Below, one piece after another: positions 51,970 through 59,650 of a DNA stretch of 64,000 nucleotides (position 1 is the first letter of the stretch; each line of letters opens with the position of its first letter). Source of the DNA: Granulicella mallensis MP5ACTX8 (GTDB taxonomy: Bacteria; Acidobacteriota; Terriglobia; Terriglobales; Acidobacteriaceae); assembly GCF_000178955.2 (NCBI RefSeq), contig NC_016631.1, forward strand, positions 558,001 through 622,000, read 5' to 3'. Below the pieces are notes generated by a model. The model did not search any database, had not been told where the DNA came from, and saw only the letters and a list, made by a program, of their open reading frames with translations. Both the position numbers and the translations under genes were made by a program.

Positions 51970-53244
51970 GTGACTGAAAAGACGCGCGAAAGAGTGCTGC
52001 CGTTCGACGAGGCGTTATCTGCCGTACTGGCGCAGGCACGCAGCTTCGGACTGCCGGGCAAGAGGGAGTCGCTGCCTTTGCTCGAGGCTGCCGGACGAGT
52101 GCTGGCGCAGGCGATTGCTGCCGAGCGCGATCAGCCGCCGTTCGACCGCTCGACGCGGGATGGCTATGCTGTCCGCGCGGCCGATATCGCTTCTGGGCGA
52201 GCGCTGCGGGTGGCAGGCTCAATTCGCGCGGGGGAGCGTTGGCAAGGCCAGCCGCTCGCTGCGGGCGAGGCCCTCGAGATCATGACGGGGGCTCCGCTGC
52301 CGGCGGGGGCAGAGGCTGTGCTGATGGTGGAGCACACGGCCCTTGAGGGAGACGCGCTTCGTGTTGCCGAGGGGCGTACGGTGCGCGTGGGCGAGAACGT
52401 CGTTCCACGGGGCGCTGAGGCCCGTGAAGGGGACTCTCTGCTGCCTGTGGGACGCGTATTGGGCGCCGCTGAACTGGCCGTTGCCGCAAGCTGCGGGTGC
52501 GCCAGCCTGGAGGTATTTGCCAGGCCGGTGGCTGCGGTGATCTCCACCGGAGATGAGCTGGTGGAACTCAACACCGTGCCCGAGCCGTGGCAGATTCGCA
52601 ACTCGAACAGCTACGCTCTTGTTTCGCTGGTTCAGACCGAGGGCGGCGAGGCTCATCAGCTCCCGATTGCACGGGACACACTGGAGGACCTCAGGGAGCG
52701 CATTGCGCAGGGGCGGGAATCGGATCTTTTGCTGCTTTCGGGCGGGGTCTCGATGGGCAAGTATGATCTCGTGGAGCAGGTGCTCACAGAGAGTGGCGCG
52801 GAGTTTTTCTTTACCGGGGCTCTGATCCAGCCGGGCAAGCCGGTAGTCTTCGGCAGGCTGCCAAAGGGGGCAGCGAGCCAGCAAGTCAGCAAGTCAGCGA
52901 GTCAGTGGACCTATTTTCTGGGGCTGCCGGGGAATCCGGTGTCGACGCAGGTGTGTTTTCATCTGTTTGCTGCGCCACTGTTGAAGGCGTTGGCAGGACG
53001 GTCGGACCTTGTGCCGCGCTTCGTCGAAGCTCGCCTGGCCGAGGACGTGAAGGGCGGCGCTCGTGTGACGCGATTCCTGCCTGCCGAGCTGGTGAGCGCC
53101 TGGGATGGGGTGACGGTGCGTGTCATCGGCTGGCAGGGTTCGGGGGATGTGGCGGCGAATGCTCGTGGAAATTGCTATGCGGTGTTGCCGGTGGGGGCTG
53201 AGGTGTTTCGGGCAGGCGAGACGGTGCGTGTATTGCTGCGGTAG
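51970..53244 (+). CDS. moeA: Molybdopterin molybdenumtransferase MoeA
   Basis: The 424-residue protein starts at GTG 51970 after a GGAGG site. It has the MoeA order: RDQPPFDRSTRDGYAVRA, EIMTGAPLPAGAEAVLMVE, AVISTGDELVELNTVPEPWQ (shortened: AVISTGDELVELN), LLLSGGVSMGKYDLVEQ and FLGLPGNPVSTQVCF. It inserts molybdate into adenylated molybdopterin. Between VFGRLP and FLGLPGNP an 18-residue insert (KGAASQQVSKSASQW) is encoded partly by an 8-base tandem repeat at 52881-52905. moaC follows after a small gene. Confidence 0.93.
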   Translation: MTEKTRERVLPFDEALSAVLAQARSFGLPGKRESLPLLEAAGRVLAQAIAAERDQPPFDRSTRDGYAVRAADIASGRALRVAGSIRAGERWQGQPLAAGEALEIMTGAPLPAGAEAVLMVEHTALEGDALRVAEGRTVRVGENVVPRGAEAREGDSLLPVGRVLGAAELAVAASCGCASLEVFARPVAAVISTGDELVELNTVPEPWQIRNSNSYALVSLVQTEGGEAHQLPIARDTLEDLRERIAQGRESDLLLLSGGVSMGKYDLVEQVLTESGAEFFFTGALIQPGKPVVFGRLPKGAASQQVSKSASQWTYFLGLPGNPVSTQVCFHLFAAPLLKALAGRSDLVPRFVEARLAEDVKGGARVTRFLPAELVSAWDGVTVRVIGWQGSGDVAANARGNCYAVLPVGAEVFRAGETVRVLLR

Positions 53245-53253
53245 CATCATGCC

Positions 53254-53493
53254 ATGCATAAGCGTCGCGACAATCTTTTATTGAGCGGCGGTCTTTTGAT
53301 AGGCTTCGGAGCCGGCCTGTGTGTCGGTCTATTGCTGCTTATCGCCGCTATACCGATACTTCTCCATCACATGTTCATTGTGGGAATTCAATGGACGTCG
53401 CCAGGCTTCTACCTGTTCTTCATTGGCCTTCCACTCTCATTGATTAGTACAGGGCTGGTAGCTTTGCGGCGTGCTGGGCGGGTAGTTTCATGA
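53254..53493 (+). CDS. Small two-helix membrane protein
   Basis: The 79-residue protein has two hydrophobic helices (about residues 9-36 and 48-68) and basic ends. It sits between moeA and moaC; its stop overlaps the moaC start by four bases (ATGA), which supports translation of this frame. It is not a known molybdenum-cofactor gene, and function is unknown. Confidence 0.6.
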   Translation: MHKRRDNLLLSGGLLIGFGAGLCVGLLLLIAAIPILLHHMFIVGIQWTSPGFYLFFIGLPLSLISTGLVALRRAGRVVS

Positions 53494-53963
53494 GCGAAAA
53501 GTTATCGCATTTCGATGAAGCAGGCCAGGCGCATATGGTCGATGTGAGCGCGAAGGCTGCAACCCAGCGCGAGGCTGTCGCAGCCGCCTTCGTCGAACTG
53601 AACGAGGCGGTTCTCGCGGCGCTGCCGCAGAACCCCAAGGGCAATCCGCTGGAGGTTGCGCGTTTTGCCGGGATTCAGGCGGCCAAGCGTACCAGCGAGC
53701 TGATCCCGATGTGCCATCCATTGGCCTTGAGCTTTGTCGATGTGCAGGCGACGGTGGTTGCGGGTGGAGTGGAGATTCGTGCAACGGCCGCAACGGTTGC
53801 GGGCACGGGTGTCGAGATGGAAGCGATGACCGCGGCTTCGGTGGCTGCGTTGACCGTGTATGACATGACCAAGGCGCTCGATAAGGGCATCAGGATTCGC
53901 GAGATCGTGCTGCTGTCGAAGACGGGTGGCAAGAGTGGTGAGTATCGGCGCGGTAATTCCTAG
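53490..53963 (+). CDS. moaC: Cyclic pyranopterin monophosphate synthase MoaC
   Basis: The 157-residue protein begins LSHFDEAGQAHMVDVSAKAA and has SELIPMCHPLALSFVDVQA, GVEMEAMTAASVAALTVYDM and the catalytic-region Lys in TKALDKG. MoaC converts the MoaA product to cyclic pyranopterin monophosphate in molybdenum-cofactor synthesis. It is co-transcribed with moeA and the small membrane-protein gene. No moaA or moaD/E lies in the window. Confidence 0.95.
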   Translation: MSEKLSHFDEAGQAHMVDVSAKAATQREAVAAAFVELNEAVLAALPQNPKGNPLEVARFAGIQAAKRTSELIPMCHPLALSFVDVQATVVAGGVEIRATAATVAGTGVEMEAMTAASVAALTVYDMTKALDKGIRIREIVLLSKTGGKSGEYRRGNS

Positions 53964-53985
53964 AAAAATCACTTCAAAATTGCCA

Positions 53986-54010
53986 CCTCAACCGGGGCAT
54001 CCGGTTGAGG
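53986..54010. terminator. Hairpin between convergent moaC and egtD
   Basis: A perfect 10-base stem (cctcaaccgg / ccggttgagg) with a 5-base loop, without a clear T-run. It is suitable as a bidirectional terminator. Confidence 0.6.
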
Positions 54011-54072
54011 TATGACAACTCTGACATTTGTCTGCTTCGACTATCTTTCGGGCGTTCCCCAAAGACCTGCTG

Positions 54073-55038
54073 CTAAACAGCCCGTGCGAGCGTAACCGCA
54101 AAATACCGGTTGTCGTCATGCCAGATATGCACTGGTTCAAAGCCCGCGCTGGATAAGAGCTCGGTCACTGCGGCATCGGTGAACTTGTAGCTGTTCTCCG
54201 TATGGATCGTTTCGCCCTGCGCGAAGTGAATGCGCTTGCCTGCAAGGGATACCGTCTGCGCTGTGAGGCTCTCGAGGTGCATCTCGATACGGCTGGCTTT
54301 TGCATTCCACCGCGCCCGATGCGCGAAGGCATCGAGATCGAAGTTAGCATCGAGTTCGCGGTTCAGGCGCGTGAGGATGTTCTTGTTGAAGGCAGCCGTG
54401 ACACCGGCAGCGTCGTCGTAGGCGGCGAGCAACTTGGCGACTGACTTGTGCGCTCCCGGGGCCATATCCGTTCCGAGCAGCAGCGAGTCGCCGGGTTGCA
54501 GATGTTCCCGCAGGTTATGCAGAATTGCGGTCGCTTCCTTCGGCGTAAAGTTGCCGATGCTGGAACCGATGTACAGCGAGAGGATACGGGAGCCGTCGGG
54601 GCGTTCCAGTTCGAACGGTTCGGTGATGTAGTTCGCAACACGCGGCCGCACTGCGACACCGGGAATATTCGCGGCGATGGCCGTTGCAGCCTCTTCGAGA
54701 GCCGTAGGGCTTACATCGATCGGTTGATAGAGAACCTCACTTTGAAAACGCGTTGCCGCCTCAAGTAACAGGCCGGTTTTAGCCGCGGTTCCCGCACCAA
54801 GCTCCGCGATGGTTACTGCTGAGGTGCCGTCGCGAAAGATCTCATCCGCATGCGCGGCAAGGATCGAGCGTTCGACGCGAGTGAGGTAATACTCGGGCAA
54901 GGCGGTGATCTGTTCGAAGAGTCGCGACCCCAGCTCGTCATAGAAGAGCCAGGGCGAGAGCGTCTTGGGGCTGCTGGCAAGGCCGCTGAGGGCTTCGTGG
55001 AGTACGGCTTCGAGCAGAGCTTCGGGGGCTTCGGTCAT
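54073..55038 (-). CDS. egtD: L-histidine N-alpha-methyltransferase EgtD
   Basis: The 321-residue protein starts at MTEAPEALL; the frame to 55185 overlaps egtB and is rejected. It has the EgtD patterns SPWLFYDELGSRLFEQITAL, ITALPEYYLTRVERSIL, IAELGAGTAAKTGLLL (SAM binding) and LLLGTDMAPGAHKSVAKL. It trimethylates histidine to hercynine, the first step of ergothioneine synthesis. It follows egtB by 133 bases on the same strand. Confidence 0.95.
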   Translation of the reverse strand: MTEAPEALLEAVLHEALSGLASSPKTLSPWLFYDELGSRLFEQITALPEYYLTRVERSILAAHADEIFRDGTSAVTIAELGAGTAAKTGLLLEAATRFQSEVLYQPIDVSPTALEEAATAIAANIPGVAVRPRVANYITEPFELERPDGSRILSLYIGSSIGNFTPKEATAILHNLREHLQPGDSLLLGTDMAPGAHKSVAKLLAAYDDAAGVTAAFNKNILTRLNRELDANFDLDAFAHRARWNAKASRIEMHLESLTAQTVSLAGKRIHFAQGETIHTENSYKFTDAAVTELLSSAGFEPVHIWHDDNRYFAVTLARAV

Positions 55039-55171
55039 CAAGAGTCTGTGCCTTTGCTGTTTCGTTCTTGATCGTGAGTACGGTTGAAACAGAATGCCAG
55101 ATTCATTGAATCTGCGCTTGCAGGGATTGGATGCGATTTCGCTTCTGTCGTTGCTTCTGTTTTGGCAGAAG

Positions 55172-56500
55172 CTAACTCGCACCATCGCGTGCTAGCCGAA
55201 GGCCGCTGAACTGCCACCTTGTACCGGGTGAGAAGAAGTTGCGATACGTCGCGCGGATGTGGGCCTTTGGCGTCACGCATGAGCCGCCGCGCAGCACGAT
55301 CTGCGAGCTCATGAACTTGCCGTTGTACTCACCGAGTGCACCAGGCAGAGGTTTATAGCGGGGGTAGCCGGTATAGGGAGACTGGGTCCACTCCCATACA
55401 TCGCCGAAGAGCTGCTGGGGCGCATGAGGTTTTGCCGTGGTGGTGGCCGATGACGGATGGAGGCTCTCCTGCTCGAGCAGGTTGCCTTCGATCGGCTGCT
55501 GCGCGGCGACAAACTCCCACTCGAATTCGCTGGGCAGGCGATGGCCAGCCCAGCGCGCGAAGGCATCGGCCTCGAAGAAGCTGAGATGGCAGACGGGCGT
55601 CTCGGAGATCTCGTCAAGCGGACGGAAGCCGTGCAGCGTATAGACGCTCCAACCAGACTTAGTGTTGGCATCGCGCTGCCAGTAAAGCGGAGCCTGCCAG
55701 CCTTCGGCACGCATCGTGTCCCAGCCCTCGGAGAGCCAGAGTTCGGGGCGTGAGTAACCGTTCTCGTCGATGAAGGCCAGGTACTCGGCGCAGGTCGTAA
55801 GGCGCGAAGCCAGGCGAAAGGGGGCGAGGTAGACCGGATGACGCGGCGTCTCGTTATCGAAGGCGAAGCTGTCGATGGCCGTGGGGTCAGGGGTAACGCC
55901 AATCTCGACGACTCCGGGGCGAACGGGATATCCCGGAGAGAAGCTGAACCAGTCCAGCGGTGGGGCGATCTGTGCGCTATCGCCGCCGAAGTTGGCTGGG
56001 GCGGCTACGTAGGCCGGATGCAGCGGGTTGGTGAAGAGCGCGTGCTTGATGTCGGTGGCGATCAATTCAAGGTGCTGCTGCTCGTGTTCGAGGCCCAGGA
56101 CGATACGGCGCAGCGCTTCGTCTTGCGGGGCATGCTCCAGCAGGCGGGTGATGGCAGTGTCGACATGACGTCGATAGGCCAGGATCTGGTCGAGCGGCGG
56201 CCGGGAGAAGGATGCGCGCAGCTTCTTTTCCGGCATCTCGCCGAGCGACTTGTAGTAGCTGTTGAAGAGCCAGCGGAAATCGGGGTGGTACGGCTGATAG
56301 GCGGCCACGAACTCGCCGAGCACGAAAGTCTCGAAGAACCAGGAGGTGTGCGCCAGATGCCACTTCACGGGCGAGGCCTCGGGGCAGGACTGCACCATCA
56401 GGTCTTCCGGGGTAAGAGGCGCGCAGAACTGCATCGTCGCCTGGCGGACGTCAAGGAAGCGTTTGAGTAGTGAAGTGGCAATAGAGGGTTCGGTTAACAT
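55172..56500 (-). CDS. egtB: Hercynine oxygenase / sulfoxide synthase EgtB
   Basis: The 442-residue protein joins a DinB-like domain and a formylglycine-generating-enzyme-like domain. Iron-binding HX3HXE is seen as H139, H143 and E145 in GLEHEQQHLELIATD, with H48 or H51 in KWHLAHTSWFFE as third ligand. The FGE part has VCHLSFFEADAFARWAGHRLPSEFEWEF and VLRGGSCVTPKAHIR. EgtB joins sulfur from gamma-glutamylcysteine or cysteine to hercynine using oxygen. No egtC, egtA or egtE is nearby, which is common in short pathways using cysteine directly. Confidence 0.95.
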   Translation of the reverse strand: MLTEPSIATSLLKRFLDVRQATMQFCAPLTPEDLMVQSCPEASPVKWHLAHTSWFFETFVLGEFVAAYQPYHPDFRWLFNSYYKSLGEMPEKKLRASFSRPPLDQILAYRRHVDTAITRLLEHAPQDEALRRIVLGLEHEQQHLELIATDIKHALFTNPLHPAYVAAPANFGGDSAQIAPPLDWFSFSPGYPVRPGVVEIGVTPDPTAIDSFAFDNETPRHPVYLAPFRLASRLTTCAEYLAFIDENGYSRPELWLSEGWDTMRAEGWQAPLYWQRDANTKSGWSVYTLHGFRPLDEISETPVCHLSFFEADAFARWAGHRLPSEFEWEFVAAQQPIEGNLLEQESLHPSSATTTAKPHAPQQLFGDVWEWTQSPYTGYPRYKPLPGALGEYNGKFMSSQIVLRGGSCVTPKAHIRATYRNFFSPGTRWQFSGLRLARDGAS

Positions 56501-56661
56501 CGGGGCACGCTCCAGTCTTCGGCTGGGCTTCTTCGAATCAATGGCACTACTCTGCTGTTGCTTTCCATGAGTTTGCTAGCCGAGCTCACAGTACCTTACC
56601 AAACGCTACGGGATAGAAAGCGCCTGTGCAAGAAGAAGATGGTTTGAACGGGCTAAAGGTT

Positions 56662-57378
56662 TCACGCATGTGCGTTCAATAATCGAGCGAGTCCAAAGGC
56701 GGCGGCGGCCGCGGCTCCTCCGATCAGAACGGTTTGTACGGCGCTGCGCAGCCAATGCGAGCCAAGCAGCCTCCCTTTCACCCCTCCGAAGACCGCCAGG
56801 GCGATCAGGGTGATCACCACCGAGGCTCGCAATGCGGAGAAGGTGTTGGTGAGCAGCATGTAGGGAAGCAGGGGGATAAACCCTCCCGCGATGTAGGAGG
56901 CCGCGATGGTCAGCGCCGACCGCCAGGCCCTGCCGTCTACCGGTGTTTCGAGGCCCAGCTCGAAGCGCATCATGAAATCGACATAGGCCTTGGGGTTGGC
57001 CTGGAGTGCACGCAGGACGGGTTCCGCCGCTTTGCGGTCGACCGAGTAGGCGGCAAAGATCTCGTAGATCTCGTCTTCCTCGTCGCCGGGCCGTTCGACG
57101 ACCTCGTGCTCTTCGCGGCGGCGTTCGGAGGCGAAGTGTTCAGCGTCTCCCCGCGCCGCGAGATAGCCGCCCAGTCCCATCGCGATGGACCCGGCTGCGA
57201 TCTCGGCGAGTCCGGCGATGATGACGAGGTGTCCGGAGTCGACCGCCCCGGCCAGCCCCGCCGCCAGAGCAAACGGCACGGTCAGGCCATCGGCAAGCCC
57301 GATGACGATGTCGCGTACGACATCGGAGGACTCGAAGTGATGCTCATGATGCGGTGAAGAGGGGGTAGGGGATTGCAT
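56662..57378 (-). CDS. VIT1/CCC1 family iron/manganese transporter
   Basis: The 238-residue protein starts at MQSPTPSSPHHEHHF. It has five membrane helices with the family motif VVRDIVIGLADGLTVPFALAAGL and IAAGSIAMGLGGYLAARGDAEHF. Between helix 2 and 3 an acidic cytoplasmic stretch (RREEHEVVERPGDEEDEIYE) could bind metal, as in plant VIT1. It exports Fe(II) or Mn(II) from the cytosol. It carries a His-rich N-terminus (HHEHHFE). Confidence 0.9.
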   Translation of the reverse strand: MQSPTPSSPHHEHHFESSDVVRDIVIGLADGLTVPFALAAGLAGAVDSGHLVIIAGLAEIAAGSIAMGLGGYLAARGDAEHFASERRREEHEVVERPGDEEDEIYEIFAAYSVDRKAAEPVLRALQANPKAYVDFMMRFELGLETPVDGRAWRSALTIAASYIAGGFIPLLPYMLLTNTFSALRASVVITLIALAVFGGVKGRLLGSHWLRSAVQTVLIGGAAAAAAFGLARLLNAHA

Positions 57379-57465
57379 AGCTATCCAGTGTAGAGCGGGA
57401 GTTGTGGGCCAGAAAGACGTGGGGAAACAGCTATAATGTAACGAGGCGTTTCTGCGGAGATTACT

Positions 57466-57681
57466 ATGATTGCCAGCAAAAGTCCCGTAAATCGTGACCA
57501 ATTGAAAGATGCTTTTTCACTGGGCGAAGCGAATATGAAGCTCGAAGGCTTTAATCCCGCGGCGGATGAGGTGTATAGCTCATTGAAGGCCGATGTTCTT
57601 GCCGGGAAAATCGATTTTGATCAAGCTGTTGAGGCCGCTGTGCTTTCAATGACTGCTATCCGACGCGATTCTGCAGCGTGA
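57466..57681 (+). CDS. VbhA-like antitoxin of a Fic toxin
   Basis: The 71-residue protein has the VbhA-type pattern SLGEANMKLEGFNPAADEVY, then KADVLAGKIDFDQAVEAAVL. In VbhA the helix with (S/T)xxxE(G/N) blocks the Fic active site; here the matching part reads NMKLEG, with Asn in the Ser/Thr position but the inhibitory Glu kept. The stop (57679-57681) overlaps the GTG start of the Fic pseudogene, the usual arrangement for this toxin-antitoxin type. Confidence 0.78.
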   Translation: MIASKSPVNRDQLKDAFSLGEANMKLEGFNPAADEVYSSLKADVLAGKIDFDQAVEAAVLSMTAIRRDSAA

Positions 57682-58306
57682 AGCAGACGTTCTCTGATCC
57701 TTATTGCTATCCCGGAACATCCGTTCTGCGGAATCACCTCCACCCTCACAGACTCAGGATCGCTCGAACTGGCAGAGTTGCGAATTGTAGGGCTGCGCAG
57801 CGATCAGCTTTTTGCCCAACTGCCTGGCCCGCCACACGATCTCGCTAGGCTTCTTTCCATCCACCAAACGCTCTTTGGCAAACTTTATCCCTTCGTGGGA
57901 CAGCTACGTGTCCACACAGGCCGTATGACCAAAGTCCGTGCGAGTGGTTACGCCGTTGTCTATTGTGATTCGGCATTTATTCCTGAACAAATCGGCCTGG
58001 TCTTTCGGCGTCTCGCGGCGGAGGGATACCTCACAGGGATCCCTCAACAAGCTTTCATCGAGCGGGCGGCTCATTTTTATGGGGAGCTCGATGCCGTCCA
58101 TCACGTTTCGTGAAGGCAATAGCCGTACGCTTCGCCTGTTCTTTTCAGGCTTGGCTCGTACTGCAGGCTACCAACTGGACTGGCGCATCCTTGCGGCAGA
58201 AGAGCAGCTTCGCGAGCAGCTCTATGCAGCCCGTGACCGCGCGGTGATGCACGGCGATTCTGCACCGTTAGCTGCAATCTTCGCTTCTATCCTTTCGCCA
58301 CTCTGA
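57678..58306 (+). pseudogene. Fic-domain AMP-transferase toxin, broken by two frameshifts
   Basis: The original frame starts at GTG 57678 and reads SDPYCYPGTSVLRNHL, a typical Fic N-terminus. It shifts by one base near 57745 into a frame that carries LFGKLYPFVGQLRVHTGRMTKV (Fic core) to about 58100. It shifts again near 58103 into a frame giving FREGNSRTLRLFFSGLA up to the stop at 58306. The active-site motif HPFxxGNxRTxR is thus split across the second shift (catatcac for HP). An intact enzyme would transfer AMP to target proteins. Both shifts are single-base; sequencing error cannot be excluded. Confidence 0.85.
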
Positions 58307-58323
58307 AGGGAAGCATTGGCCAA

Positions 58324-58713
58324 TCATTTCGCCGCCACAACCATCTTTGGCCTGGCGTCGAACTCCCGCCGAGCCGTCTGCACGCGTTCCTGATGTGCCA
58401 TCACCCACTGCCAGACGCCGCAGAAGGCCTCCGACAGGCTGAGGCCCATATCCGTCAGCCGGTACTCCACGTGCGGTGGGATCACAGGATGCACGGTGCG
58501 CACGATCAGACCGTCGCGCTCCATCTGGCGCAGGGTCTTGGTCAGCATCTTCTGGCTTACGCCGTCGACCAGCTCTGCCAGCCGCGTAAAGCGCACCTCT
58601 CCGTGCTCCTCCAGAGCCTCCAGCACATACATCGTCCAGCGGTCGGCGACCGCGTCGATCATCTCGCGAACCATGCGTTCCAGTTCTGGGGTACGCTTCG
58701 ATTCTTCGGCCAT
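58324..58713 (-). CDS. HxlR family transcriptional regulator
   Basis: The 129-residue winged-helix protein has IDAVADRWTMYVLEALEEHG, RFTRLAELVDGVSQKMLTKT and LRQMERDGLIVRTVHPVIPPHVEYRLTD, the HxlR/DUF24 pattern. There is no Cys in the usual sensor position near the N-terminus, so a redox role is less likely. It is divergent from an SDR-family gene, with about 105 bases between the starts, and probably regulates it. Confidence 0.92.
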   Translation of the reverse strand: MAEESKRTPELERMVREMIDAVADRWTMYVLEALEEHGEVRFTRLAELVDGVSQKMLTKTLRQMERDGLIVRTVHPVIPPHVEYRLTDMGLSLSEAFCGVWQWVMAHQERVQTARREFDARPKMVVAAK

Positions 58714-58742
58714 TTTGCAGGTCTCCCTTTATGGTTTCCATC

Positions 58743-58773
58743 AGGTAAGTACAGAACGATAAAGTGCCTACTT
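58743..58773. promoter_or_regulatory. Possible HxlR operator
   Basis: The imperfect inverted repeat aggtaagtac...gtgcctactt lies between the divergent HxlR and SDR genes. Position and symmetry suggest an operator; no experimental support, and the match is weak. Confidence 0.3.
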
Positions 58774-58818
58774 CCCAAAGGAGAGTGTCAGCCCTAGAGT
58801 ATCTCAAGGAGGCAACAC

Positions 58819-59583
58819 ATGAACACCACAGGAAACACGATCTTCATCACCGGCGGCGGTTCCGGCATCGGCCGTGGGCTCGCCGAAGCCTTCCATAAGC
58901 TGGGCAACAAGGTCATTATCGGTGGACGCCGTGAGAGTGTCCTCGCTGCCACTGCTGCCGCCAACCCGGGCATGGAATTCATCGTCTTCGACGCCGCCTC
59001 GCCCGAGAGCATTACTGCAGGAGCCGCGGAGCTGACACGGCGCTTTCCCGCGTTGAACTTGGTCATCAACAACGCCGGGGTGCAATGGCAGCATAACTTC
59101 GCTACAGAAGCCACGCTCAACGAGGCCAATGTCGCTTCGGAGATCGACATCAACATCCTCGGCGTCCTGCGCGTCAGCGCGGCCTTTCTGCCCCATCTGA
59201 AGCAGCAGGCTTCGGCGACGATCATCAATGTCACCTCGGGTCTGGCCTTCACGCCGATGGCGATCTACCCGGTCTACTGCGCGACCAAGGCTTTCGTTCA
59301 CTCTTTCTCGATGTCGCTGCGCCACCAGTTGCGCGACATTCCGGTGCGCGTCGTGGAGCTCGTTCCGCCCTGGGTTGAGACCGAACTGGCCGCGGCACAG
59401 CCGGAGCAAGCCGATCATGGCGAGATGAAACCCATGCCGCTGGCGGACTTTATCGCCGGGGCGATGGAATCGCTCGCTACCGACGGAGTGGAATTGCCCA
59501 TTGCCAATGCGCACTTCCTGCACGATTCCGCCGTGGCACCACAGGCCGCCGAGGTCTTCGCGATGGTCAACGGAGCCCACTAA
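58819..59583 (+). CDS. Short-chain dehydrogenase/reductase (DltE-like)
   Basis: The 254-residue protein has the cofactor motif TGGGSGIGRGLAEAF (residues 11-25), NNAGVQW and the catalytic YPVYCATKAFVHSFSM (YxxxK). DltE-like members lack the last helices of some SDRs but keep both sites. It oxidises or reduces an alcohol or carbonyl group with NAD(P). The ribosome binding site AGGAGG precedes the ATG by 8 bases. It is divergent from, and probably controlled by, the HxlR regulator. Confidence 0.92.
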   Translation: MNTTGNTIFITGGGSGIGRGLAEAFHKLGNKVIIGGRRESVLAATAAANPGMEFIVFDAASPESITAGAAELTRRFPALNLVINNAGVQWQHNFATEATLNEANVASEIDINILGVLRVSAAFLPHLKQQASATIINVTSGLAFTPMAIYPVYCATKAFVHSFSMSLRHQLRDIPVRVVELVPPWVETELAAAQPEQADHGEMKPMPLADFIAGAMESLATDGVELPIANAHFLHDSAVAPQAAEVFAMVNGAH

Positions 59584-59650
59584 GCACTAGCAAACACAGG
59601 AAAGCTGGCCCGTTGGGTTGCGGGGATTGATACACTCATCCCTGCAACCC

